A stretch of 64,000 bases of DNA from the NCBI GenBank assembly GCA_027624175.1, contig JAQBXT010000004.1, positions 1-64,000 of the forward strand, in the 5' to 3' direction. Both the position numbers and the translations under genes were made by a program. Position 1 is the stretch's first letter, and every line of letters starts with the position of its first letter. The notes under the pieces are model-generated. The model worked only from the letters and a program-made list of their open reading frames with translations. It was not told where the DNA came from and searched no databases. Below are positions 55,686-64,000 of the stretch, piece after piece. Source of the DNA: Pseudomonadota bacterium. Lineage in GTDB: Bacteria; Pseudomonadota; Gammaproteobacteria; Burkholderiales; SG8-39.

Positions 55686-56627
55686 TTAGTAGCGGATGCG
55701 CGGGTCGAGAAACACGTACGAGAGGTCGACCAGCAGGTTGACACCGACGTAGACCAGCGAGAAGAACAGGATCACGCCCTGGATGGTCGGAAAATCGCGT
55801 GCCAGCACAGCGTCCACGGTGAGGCGCCCGAGCCCGGGGATGGCGTACACCGACTCGGTCACCACCACGCCGCCGATCAACAGCGCGATGCCGATGCCGA
55901 TCACCGTGACGATCGGCACCGCGGCGTTGGCGAGCGCGTGGCGGATCAGCACCTGCGACTCGCGCAGGCCCTTGGCACGGGCGGTGCGGATGTAGTCCTC
56001 GCCCAGCGATTCGAGCACCGACGCGCGCGTCACGCGCGCGATCAGCGCGATGAAGATCACCGACAGCGTGATCGACGGCAGGATCAGGTGCTGCAGGTAG
56101 GGCCAGAAGCCGTCGGCGATGCGCTTGTAGCCCTGCACCGGCAGCCAGCCGAGCTTGAGCGAGACGATCCAGATCAGGATGTAGGCGAGCACGAATACCG
56201 GGATGGAAAAACCCATCACCGAAAAGCCCATCAGCGCGCGGTCGAACCAGCCGCCGAAACGCCAGGCGGCGATCACGCCCAGGGGCACCGAAACCAGCAC
56301 CGAGAACAGGATGGTCAGGGTGGCGAGCGACAGCGTGGGCTCGAGGCGCTGCGCGATCAGGTCGGCGACCTGGATCTTGTAATAGAACGACTCGCCCAGG
56401 TCGCCGGTGACCAGGTGTCCAATCCAGATGCCGAACTGCACGATGATCGGCTGGTCGAGCCCGAGGCTGATGCGGATACGCGCAATCTGGTCCGCGCTTG
56501 CCGCGTCGCCGGCGAGGATCGCCGCCGGGTCGCCCGGCGTCAGGCGCAGCAGCAGGAACACCAGTACCGCCACGATCGCGAGGACCGGGACGGTGGCGAG
56601 GATGCGGCGGGCGATGAAGTTCAGCAT
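55686..56627 (-). CDS. ABC transporter permease (DppB type)
   Basis: RRILATVPVLAIVAVLVFLLLRLTPGDPA; EDYIRTARAKGLRESQVLIRHALANA. Confidence 0.94.
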   Translation of the reverse strand: MLNFIARRILATVPVLAIVAVLVFLLLRLTPGDPAAILAGDAASADQIARIRISLGLDQPIIVQFGIWIGHLVTGDLGESFYYKIQVADLIAQRLEPTLSLATLTILFSVLVSVPLGVIAAWRFGGWFDRALMGFSVMGFSIPVFVLAYILIWIVSLKLGWLPVQGYKRIADGFWPYLQHLILPSITLSVIFIALIARVTRASVLESLGEDYIRTARAKGLRESQVLIRHALANAAVPIVTVIGIGIALLIGGVVVTESVYAIPGLGRLTVDAVLARDFPTIQGVILFFSLVYVGVNLLVDLSYVFLDPRIRY

Positions 56628-56633
56628 GCGTGC

Positions 56634-56674
56634 AAAAAAAACGGCTCCTCGACCCTGGCGGGCGGGAGCCGTTT
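56634..56674 (-). terminator. Intrinsic terminator between substrate-binding-protein gene and permease genes
   Basis: aaacggctcc (56639-56648) / ggagccgttt (56665-56674), with an A8 run (U8 on the - strand transcript) at 56634-56641. Confidence 0.75.
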
Positions 56675-56691
56675 CCTTGATCAGCCCTGCG

Positions 56692-58260
56692 TCAGTTCTT
56701 CTTCACGTTCCAGTAGATGTTCGCCAGGCCGGACATGATTACGCCGCTGATATTCTGGCGTGTCGCCACCGGCTGCACGTACTCGCCGAGCGGCGCGTGG
56801 GTGGCGAGTTGGAACGCCTCGGTCTGGATCGCTTCGGCGAGCTTCTTCTTTTTCGCTTCGTCGGTCTCGCGCATGAACTGCGAGCGCAGTTCCTGCAGCT
56901 TGGGGCCGTCCGGCCAGCCGAACCAGCCCGACTTGTCGCCGCGCGCATCGAGCGCGGCGTTGTTGACCGGGCTCCAGATGTCGGGCGCTACCCAGGCGGT
57001 GCAGAACATGTTCCAGCCTCCCGCCGAAGGCGCATCCTTTTTGGCGCGGCGCGACACCAGCGTCTGCCAGTCCATCGCCTGCAGGTCGACTTTGAAGCCG
57101 GCCTGACGCATCAGCTGGCCGGCGACATCGGGCAGCTTGCCGATCGACTGCAGGTCGGTGGGCTTCATCAGCACCACCGGCGTGCCGTCGTAGCCCGACT
57201 GCTTGAGCAGGTCCTGGGCCTTGCGCATGCTGGACCTGGCCTGCAGCTCGGTGCCGACATCGCTGGCGTAGGGCGTGCCGCAAGTGAACATCGACGCGCA
57301 GGGCTTGTAGAGCTCGTCCACGCCGACCTGCGCCTTGAGGAACTGACGCTGGTCGAACGCGGCCAGTGCGGCGCGGCGTACCTCGGCCCTGTTGAAGGGC
57401 GCGTGCAGGTGATTGAAGCGGCACATGTACTGCAGGCCGAGCGTCGGCTTGAGCACCTTGACGCCCTTCTCCTTGGACATGCTCTCGTAATGGTCGAAGG
57501 CGAGGCTCTCGATGATGTCGATTTCACCCTTCACGAGGGCGTTGGACTGCGCCTGCACGTCGCGCAGCGCCAGGTTCCACTCGACGCGATCGACGTACAC
57601 GTTCTTGCCGCCCGTGGTGCCCGAGGCCGGCTCGGCGCGCGGCTTGTACTTGGTGTTCTTCAGGTACACGGCGCGGTCGCCCGGCTTGAACTCGTCGCGC
57701 TTGAACACGTACGGCCCCGAACCGGTGTAGTCATCGATCTGATTGAAGGCGTCGGTCTCGGCGACCCGCTTGGGCATGATGAACGGCACATTCGAGGAAG
57801 GCTTGCCGAGCGCCTCGAGCAGAAAGCCGCAGGGCTCGCGCAGGAAGATGCGGAAACTGTCAGGCGACGGCGAGTCCATGCGCTCGACGAAGGTCATCAG
57901 CGCCACGCCCATGGCGTCGCGCTTGCCCCAGCGGCCAAGCGAGGCGACGACGTCTTCGCCGGTGACCGGCGCGCCGTCGTGGAACGCGAGCCCTTTGCGC
58001 AGCTTGAAGGTCCACAGCCGATGGTCCGGCGATTCCGTCCAGCTCTCCACCATCTGCGGCTTGATCTGGCTTTTCCCGTCGGTACCGAACAGGGTGTCGT
58101 AGATCATGTAGCCGTGGTTGCGGCTCATGTACGCCGTGGTCCAGACTGGATCGAGAATGCTGAGGTTCGAGTGCGGCACCACGCGCAGCACCTCGCCCTG
58201 GGCCAGCGCACCACCGGCGGCGGCGGCGAGCAAAACAGCGACGACGATGTTCCGGTTCAT
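56692..58260 (-). CDS. ABC transporter substrate-binding protein (DppA/OppA family)
   Basis: Signal peptide MNRNIVVAVLLAAAAGGALA; SBP_bac_5-type sequence. Confidence 0.92.
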   Translation of the reverse strand: MNRNIVVAVLLAAAAGGALAQGEVLRVVPHSNLSILDPVWTTAYMSRNHGYMIYDTLFGTDGKSQIKPQMVESWTESPDHRLWTFKLRKGLAFHDGAPVTGEDVVASLGRWGKRDAMGVALMTFVERMDSPSPDSFRIFLREPCGFLLEALGKPSSNVPFIMPKRVAETDAFNQIDDYTGSGPYVFKRDEFKPGDRAVYLKNTKYKPRAEPASGTTGGKNVYVDRVEWNLALRDVQAQSNALVKGEIDIIESLAFDHYESMSKEKGVKVLKPTLGLQYMCRFNHLHAPFNRAEVRRAALAAFDQRQFLKAQVGVDELYKPCASMFTCGTPYASDVGTELQARSSMRKAQDLLKQSGYDGTPVVLMKPTDLQSIGKLPDVAGQLMRQAGFKVDLQAMDWQTLVSRRAKKDAPSAGGWNMFCTAWVAPDIWSPVNNAALDARGDKSGWFGWPDGPKLQELRSQFMRETDEAKKKKLAEAIQTEAFQLATHAPLGEYVQPVATRQNISGVIMSGLANIYWNVKKN

Positions 58261-58307
58261 GCTGGTATCCTTTGGGTTCGGACGGGGGAAAAAGAGGGTA
58301 GCAGGCC

Positions 58308-59813
58308 ATGGCACGCATCGCAATCGGTGGATTCCAGCACGAGACCAATACCTTCGCGCCCTCCGCGGCGGACTACGCGGCGTTCGAAGCGGGTGGCGGC
58401 TGGCCGGGGGTGCAGTACGGCGAGCCCCTGTTCGCCGCGGTGGCGGGAGCCAATATCCCGGCCGCGGGCGCGATCGACGCGTTGCGCGCGGCGGGCCACC
58501 AACTGGTGGGCACGGCCTGGGCGGCCGCGAGCCCCTCGGCTGCAGTGACGTCGCAGGCCTACGAGCGCATTGCGGGCGAGATGCTGAAGCGGCTCAAGGA
58601 CGCGCTGCCAGTGGACGGCGTGTACCTCGACCTGCACGGCGCCATGGTGAGCGAGCGCTTTGACGACGGCGAGGGCGAACTTCTGCGGCGCGTGCGCGAG
58701 GCGGTGGGGCCGCGCGTGCCGGTGGCGGCGAGCCTCGACCTGCACTGCAATTTCACGCGCGCCATGTTCGAGCGCGCTGACGCGTTCGTCGCCTACCGGA
58801 CCTACCCGCACGTGGACATGGCCGAAACGGGCGCGCGCGCCGCCCAGCTGCTGGATCGAATGTTGCGCGACGGTGCGCCGCCTGCCGGGGCCTGGCGCGG
58901 CTTCGACTACCTCACCGGTATCCCGTCGCAGTGCTCGTTCATCGAACCGTGCAAAGGCCTCTACGCCGACCTCGCCGCGCTCGAAAGAAAGCACGACGCG
59001 GTGCTTTCATTCACCCCGGGATTCCCGATGGCCGACTTCGCCGAGTGCGGCATGGCAGTGCTCGGCTATGGGAAAGAGGGCAAGGCGGTGGAGCGGGCCG
59101 TAGAGGCGTTGCGCGGGCTGGTCGCCGACGCGGAGAAGAATTTCGCGCTCGAACTGCACTTGCCCGACGACGCGGTAGCGAGGGCTCGGCAGCGCGGCGA
59201 GGCCGGCAAGCCCGTGGTGCTGGCGGACACGCAGGACAATCCCGGCGCCGGCGGCAATGGCGACACCACCGGCCTGTTGGCTGCCCTGGTTCGGCAGCGT
59301 GCTGAGGGTGCAGTGCTGGGGCTGCTGATCGACAAGGAGTCTGCGGCGAAGGCACACGCTGCAGGACAGGGCGCGACGCTGGCGTTTGCGCTTGGCGGCA
59401 AGTCGCGAGTGCTGGGGGACGCCCCGTTCGAAGGGGAATTTACGGTGGAGAAGCTCGGCGACGGCAAGTTCACGTGTACCGGCCCGATGTTCAAGGGGTT
59501 TCGCATGACGCTGGGCAACATGGCGCTCCTGCGCAGCAAGGCGGCGCCGGGCGTGCGCGTGGTGATCGCCTCGAGGAAGGTGCAGGCCGCGGACCAGGAG
59601 ATGTTCCGGCACGTCGGCATTGAGCCGAAGATGGAAAAGATTCTGGCGCTGAAGAGCTCGGTGCACTTCCGCGCCGACTTCGAGCCGATGGCGAAAGAGG
59701 TGCTGGTGGTGAAGGCGCCGGGGCCGGCGCTCGCCGACCCGTCGGAATTCAAATGGACCAAGCTGAGGAAAGGCGTACGCCTCAGGCCGCTGGGGCCGGT
59801 GTACGCCGGCTGA
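58308..59813 (+). CDS. M81 family metallopeptidase (MlrC/microcystinase C-like)
   Basis: IAIGGFQHETNTFAPS; YLDLHGAMVSERFDDGEGELLRRVR; SLDLHCNFT. Confidence 0.93.
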   Translation: MARIAIGGFQHETNTFAPSAADYAAFEAGGGWPGVQYGEPLFAAVAGANIPAAGAIDALRAAGHQLVGTAWAAASPSAAVTSQAYERIAGEMLKRLKDALPVDGVYLDLHGAMVSERFDDGEGELLRRVREAVGPRVPVAASLDLHCNFTRAMFERADAFVAYRTYPHVDMAETGARAAQLLDRMLRDGAPPAGAWRGFDYLTGIPSQCSFIEPCKGLYADLAALERKHDAVLSFTPGFPMADFAECGMAVLGYGKEGKAVERAVEALRGLVADAEKNFALELHLPDDAVARARQRGEAGKPVVLADTQDNPGAGGNGDTTGLLAALVRQRAEGAVLGLLIDKESAAKAHAAGQGATLAFALGGKSRVLGDAPFEGEFTVEKLGDGKFTCTGPMFKGFRMTLGNMALLRSKAAPGVRVVIASRKVQAADQEMFRHVGIEPKMEKILALKSSVHFRADFEPMAKEVLVVKAPGPALADPSEFKWTKLRKGVRLRPLGPVYAG

Positions 59814-59816
59814 GCG

Positions 59817-60719
59817 CTAGCGCGGAAGTGCCGCGCCGCCGATCATCTCCAGCAGCGAGGCATGGCGCGGCGACCAACCAAGCTCGCCGCGCGCGCGCGT
59901 GGCGCGTACCCGGCTGTTGGAGCCGTAAGTGTAGGCGGCAGGGCCCTCGCCCAGCTCCGTTACGGCTTCGTCGCGCGACATCGCCTGCGTGCGCCCGCCA
60001 TAACCCAGCGCGTGGCTGATCGCCTCGCACAGCTGGCGCATCGAGCACTCGCCGTTCTCGGCATAGAAGGACGCGCTGGCCGGCGCCTGCGCTAGCACGC
60101 GCAGGTACAGGTCCGCCAGATCGTCGATGTGCACGTTGGACCAGATGTTGTGTCCGCGGCCGACATGGCGCGCGACGCCGAACTTGCGCGCCAGCGCGAT
60201 GAAGCGCGGCACCTGGATGCTTTCGCGCTCGAGATCCACCCCCGGCCCGTAGATCAGGCTCGGCGACACGACCAGGGCGCGCACGCCGCTGCCGACCGAC
60301 GCCAGGACGCGCTGGTTGATCGCGACGCGGGCCGCGCGGCCGGGTCCCGGCTGGAACGGCGTCTCGTCGTCGTAGATCCGTTCGCCTGCTTCGCCCCAGG
60401 ACTGGTCGCCGACGATGCTCGAGCCGCTGGTCTGGATGAAGGCCTTGCCGCTGCCGGCGAGTGCCGCCAGGATCGAATCGACCACGCCCGCATGGTCGGA
60501 ATTCGCCGCATTGATGACGGCATCCGATTCGCGCGCAGCGCGCGTAAGGACGTCACCCTGTTCCAGGGTGCCCAGCACCGGTTCGATGCCGAGCGCTCGC
60601 GCCCGATCCGCCTTCTGCGCGCTGCGCACCAGCCCGATGACCTGGTGCCCGGCGCTGCGCAAGGCGGCCGCAACGGCGCCGCCGATGTAGCCGGAAACGC
60701 CGGTGACGAATACCCTCAT
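59817..60719 (-). CDS. NAD-dependent epimerase/dehydratase family protein
   Basis: MRVFVTGVSGYIGGAVAAALRSAGHQV. Confidence 0.9.
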   Translation of the reverse strand: MRVFVTGVSGYIGGAVAAALRSAGHQVIGLVRSAQKADRARALGIEPVLGTLEQGDVLTRAARESDAVINAANSDHAGVVDSILAALAGSGKAFIQTSGSSIVGDQSWGEAGERIYDDETPFQPGPGRAARVAINQRVLASVGSGVRALVVSPSLIYGPGVDLERESIQVPRFIALARKFGVARHVGRGHNIWSNVHIDDLADLYLRVLAQAPASASFYAENGECSMRQLCEAISHALGYGGRTQAMSRDEAVTELGEGPAAYTYGSNSRVRATRARGELGWSPRHASLLEMIGGAALPR

Positions 60720-62116
60720 GCCAGTCCGGGCCAGGCCTTTTGCACCGGTCTGAGCTGCTCGATGGCCCGCGCCAGTTTCAACACCCCCGCGTCGTCGAAG
60801 CGCCGTCCGATCAGCTGCACGCCGATCGGCAGGCCATCGGTGCTGAAACTCCAGTTGACCGACGCAGCCGGCTGCTCCGACATGTTGTACGGCACGGTGA
60901 AGGCGATGTGCGGCAGCGCGTTGTGCGGGTCGTTGCCGGGGCACGGCAGCTCCGCTTCGTACGGCAGAATGGGCGACACGGGCGAGAGCACGTAGTCGTA
61001 GGGCTCGCAGGCGGCGACCGCCGCCTCGCGCGTTGCCATCACCTGCGCATAGGCCTGGATCACGTCGCGGCCGCTGAAATCCTTCGCGCGCCAGGTGCAC
61101 CACTCCGCGATGAATGGCAGCACCTTCTGCTGCCGCTCCGGAGGCAATTGCTGGAAGTCGTTGCAGGAGCGCGCTTCGAAGAAGCGCGCCATGCCCTCGA
61201 GCATCTGCGGCGTCAGGAAACTCTGCAGCTCCTCCACGACCGCCCCGGCGCCTCCGAGCGCTGCTGCCGCTGCCTGCGCCGCGGCGCGCACTTCCGCATG
61301 CACCGCGAGCCCGGCGCGCATGTCGGGCAGAAAGCCGATGCGCAGTCCCTTCAGGTTGAATTCATCGAGCTGAGCGGTGAAATCGATCGGCCGGTAGGGC
61401 AGGCTCATGAAGTCGCGCGCATCGGGCAGCGCCAGCCAGTTCATCATCGCCGCCGCCGCTTCGACATCGCGTGTCATCGGCCCCGTGACCCGTCCCATGT
61501 AGGGCGGATACACGGGGACGCGGCCGAGGCTGGGCTTGAGAGCGAAGATGCCGCAATGCGTTGCCGGGAGCCGCACCGAGCCGCCGATGTCGGTGCCCAG
61601 GTGCAGCGGCGCATAGCCGGCGGCGGCCGCGGCGCCCGCGCCCGAGCTCGAGCCGGAGGTATTGCGCTGGGTGTTCCACGGATTGCGTGTCACGCCATGC
61701 GCGCTCGACACGCCCGAGGACAGCATGCCGTAGTCGGGCATGGTGGTCTTGCCGAGGATCACGCAGCCGGCCTGGCGCAGCCGCGCCGCTGGCGGCGCGT
61801 CGACTGTTTGCGCAGTCGCGGGCAGGTTGGCGGCGGTGCCGATTGGCGCCGGGTCGCCCGCCGTGTGGATGTTCTCCTTGATGGTCACCGGCACGCCGTC
61901 GAGCGGCGACAGGGGCGCCTGCACGCGCCAGCGACCTTCCGAGTCGCGTGCCTGCTTCAGCGCCGCGTCGCGATGCACGAGGTACATGGCGTGCAGGCGC
62001 GGTTCCCACGTGTCGATGTGCGCGAGCAGGGCGCGCGTAAGTTCGACGGGCGAGAGCTGGCCACCCTCGAAGCTGGCGGAGATTTCGGCGGCGGTCAGTT
62101 CATGCAGGGCGGCCAT
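60716..62116 (-). CDS. Amidase-signature family amidase
   Basis: GVPVTIKENIHTAG; GTSGSSSGAGAAAA-like block (NTSGSSSGAGAAAAAGYAPLHLGTDIGGSVRLPA). Confidence 0.94.
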   Translation of the reverse strand: MAALHELTAAEISASFEGGQLSPVELTRALLAHIDTWEPRLHAMYLVHRDAALKQARDSEGRWRVQAPLSPLDGVPVTIKENIHTAGDPAPIGTAANLPATAQTVDAPPAARLRQAGCVILGKTTMPDYGMLSSGVSSAHGVTRNPWNTQRNTSGSSSGAGAAAAAGYAPLHLGTDIGGSVRLPATHCGIFALKPSLGRVPVYPPYMGRVTGPMTRDVEAAAAMMNWLALPDARDFMSLPYRPIDFTAQLDEFNLKGLRIGFLPDMRAGLAVHAEVRAAAQAAAAALGGAGAVVEELQSFLTPQMLEGMARFFEARSCNDFQQLPPERQQKVLPFIAEWCTWRAKDFSGRDVIQAYAQVMATREAAVAACEPYDYVLSPVSPILPYEAELPCPGNDPHNALPHIAFTVPYNMSEQPAASVNWSFSTDGLPIGVQLIGRRFDDAGVLKLARAIEQLRPVQKAWPGLA

Positions 62117-62127
62117 GGTTCTATAAC

Positions 62128-62137
62128 GTATATATAC
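62128..62137. promoter_or_regulatory. Perfect palindrome GTATATATAC in the divergent amidase/ugpB-like intergenic region
   Basis: 10-bp perfect palindrome 11 bp upstream of the amidase start. Confidence 0.4.
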
Positions 62138-62220
62138 TGCAGGGCGGCGGAATTCTGTAGTATTTCCGGCATGTGGCGGCAGCAGATTCGCCACTCATAC
62201 TCAGGACCAGAGGAGATCCC

Positions 62221-63531
62221 ATGAAAATCAAGATGCTTGCCGCGGCCTGCGCGGTTGCAGGAGCGTTTGCCGCGCCGGCCCAGGCGCAGACCGAAATTCA
62301 GTGGTGGCATTCGATGGGTGCCGCGTTGGGCGAGCGGACCAACGAAATCGCGGCGGGGTTCAACGCCAGCCAGAAGGACTACAAGGTGGTGGCCGTTTAC
62401 AAAGGCTCTTACCCCGAGTCGATGACTGCGGCGATCGCCGCGTTCCGCGCCGGCAACCCGCCGCATATCGTGCAGGTGTTCGAAGTCGGGACGGCGACCA
62501 TGATGGCAGCCAAGGGCGCTGTCAAGCCGGTGTACCAGATGATGAAAGAGGCCGGCGAGCCCTTTGATCCCAAGCGCTACCTGCCCGCGGTCGCCGGCTA
62601 CTACACGGACCCCAAGGGCAACCTGCTGTCGATGCCGTTCAACAGCTCGACGCCGGTGTTCTACGTCAACAAGGACGCGTTCAAGAAAGCCGGCCTGGAT
62701 CCGGAAAAGGCGCCGCAGACCTGGAAGGAATTTGCGGTCGTCGCCGGCAAGCTGAAGGCCGCCGGCCAGGAGTGTGTCTACACTACCAGCTGGCCGTCCT
62801 GGGTGCACATCGAGAATTTCAGCGCCTGGCACAACCTGCCGATCGGCACCAAGTCCAACGGCTTCGGCGGCATGGACACGCGCTTCACGATCAATTCGCC
62901 GCAGCATGTGAAGCACATCAGCATGCTCGCCGATTTCGGGAAAAAGGGCTGGTTCACCTACGCGGGCCTGGGCAACCGGGGCGATGCCAGGTTCTCCAGC
63001 GGCGAATGCTCGATGTTCACCGGCAGCTCCGGCGCGCAGGCGACCATCCGCAAGCTCGGCAAGTTCGAGTACTCGGTGAATTTCCTGCCCTACCATGACG
63101 ACATCAAGGGTGCGCCGCAGAATTCGATCATCGGCGGGGCGACGCTGTGGGTACTCTCGCAGAAGGACAAGAGCGTCTACAAGGGCATCGCCAGGTTCTT
63201 CACCTACCTGTCCTCGACCGAGGTGCAGGCGAAGTGGCACCAGGACACCGGCTACGCGCCGATCACCACTGCCGCTTACGAGGCGACCAAGGCGTCGGGT
63301 TATTACGAGAAGAACCCGGGCACCGACGTGTCGGTCCGCCAGCTCAACTACAAGGCGCCAACCGCCAACTCCAAGGGCCTGCGTTTCGGCAACTTCGTGC
63401 AGGGTCGCGCGCTGATCGAAGAGGAAATGGAGGGCGTGTTCGCCGGCAAGAAGGATGCCAAGACCGCGATGAACGAAGCGGTGAAGCGTGGCAACGACAT
63501 CCTGATCAAGTTCCAGGCTGCGAACAAGTAA
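62221..63531 (+). CDS. ABC transporter substrate-binding protein (UgpB-like)
   Basis: Signal peptide MKIKMLAAACAVAGAFAAPAQA; TEIQWWHSMGAALGERTNEIAAGFNASQKDYKVVAVYKGSYPE. Confidence 0.92.
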   Translation: MKIKMLAAACAVAGAFAAPAQAQTEIQWWHSMGAALGERTNEIAAGFNASQKDYKVVAVYKGSYPESMTAAIAAFRAGNPPHIVQVFEVGTATMMAAKGAVKPVYQMMKEAGEPFDPKRYLPAVAGYYTDPKGNLLSMPFNSSTPVFYVNKDAFKKAGLDPEKAPQTWKEFAVVAGKLKAAGQECVYTTSWPSWVHIENFSAWHNLPIGTKSNGFGGMDTRFTINSPQHVKHISMLADFGKKGWFTYAGLGNRGDARFSSGECSMFTGSSGAQATIRKLGKFEYSVNFLPYHDDIKGAPQNSIIGGATLWVLSQKDKSVYKGIARFFTYLSSTEVQAKWHQDTGYAPITTAAYEATKASGYYEKNPGTDVSVRQLNYKAPTANSKGLRFGNFVQGRALIEEEMEGVFAGKKDAKTAMNEAVKRGNDILIKFQAANK

Positions 63532-63547
63532 CGTAATGCGGACATGA

Positions 63548-63573
63548 GGGCGCGCCGCGCAGGCGGCGCGCCC
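63548..63573 (+). repeat. Perfect 11-bp hairpin between ugpB-like and ugpA-like genes
   Basis: gggcgcgccgc-gcag-gcggcgcgccc; no downstream U-tract. Confidence 0.7.
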
Positions 63574-63584
63574 GTGTTCTGCTC

Positions 63585-64000
63585 ATGGAAAAAAGGGTCG
63601 TTTTCCGCTCTGCGTGGCTGCCGTACGCGCTGCTCGCGCCGCAGATCGCGATTACCATCATCTTTTTCTTCTGGCCGGCCTTCCAGGCGGGCTATTTCTC
63701 CTTTCTGCTGCAGGACGCCTTCGGGCTGAAGACCGAGTTCGTCGGCCTGCAGAACTTCGTCGAGCTGTTCAACGACGAGCATTACCTCAAGTCGTTCAAG
63801 ATCACTGCGCATTTCAGCGCACTGGTGGCGTTTTCCGGCATCGCGATTTCACTGTTGCTCGCCACCATGGCGGATCGCGTGCTGCGCGGCGCGCTTGCGT
63901 ACAAGACGCTGCTGATCTGGCCGTACGCGGTGGCGCCCGCGGTGGCGGGCGTGTTGTGGGCGTTCCTGTTCGCGCCTTCGATCGGCGTTTTCACCTATGC
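63585..64000 (+). CDS. ABC transporter permease (UgpA-like), truncated by window end
   Basis: LPYALLAPQIAITIIFFFWPAFQAGYFSFLLQDAFG; open to window end. Confidence 0.9.
   Translation, partial: MEKRVVFRSAWLPYALLAPQIAITIIFFFWPAFQAGYFSFLLQDAFGLKTEFVGLQNFVELFNDEHYLKSFKITAHFSALVAFSGIAISLLLATMADRVLRGALAYKTLLIWPYAVAPAVAGVLWAFLFAPSIGVFTY

Overview
This is a 64 kb high-GC bacterial chromosomal window. The gene content and order (hppA, folE2, argDFG, rpsT-murJ, ribF-ileS-lspA-ispH, tsaE-amiC-mutL-miaA opposite queG, K+-independent PPase) look betaproteobacterial, but that assignment is inference. It is mostly densely packed housekeeping genes: TctBA transporter, lpxK-trm112-kdsB-adk, xseA/xseB-ispA-dxs, an arginine operon, tRNA-Thr(CGT), coaX-birA, and two ABC uptake systems (dpp-like and ugp-like). 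I saw no CRISPR array, rRNA, transposase or prophage. The most unusual locus is a 736-aa fusion of a WaaP/InaA-like kinase with a glycoside-hydrolase-like domain. It is coupled to a predicted secreted protein of unknown family and sits at the end of a tightly overlapping argD-argF-argG gene string. Other points worth checking: a probable leaderless folE2 promoter with a palindrome, DnaA-box-like sites upstream of exbB, a non-canonical lpxK start, divergent gene pairs whose 5' ends overlap, an intrinsic terminator inside the ggt signal-peptide region, a decayed MalT/BTAD-type regulator, and four genes that each carry a net +1 frame change. All calls were made by eye from the sequence and the supplied translations; no database search was run.
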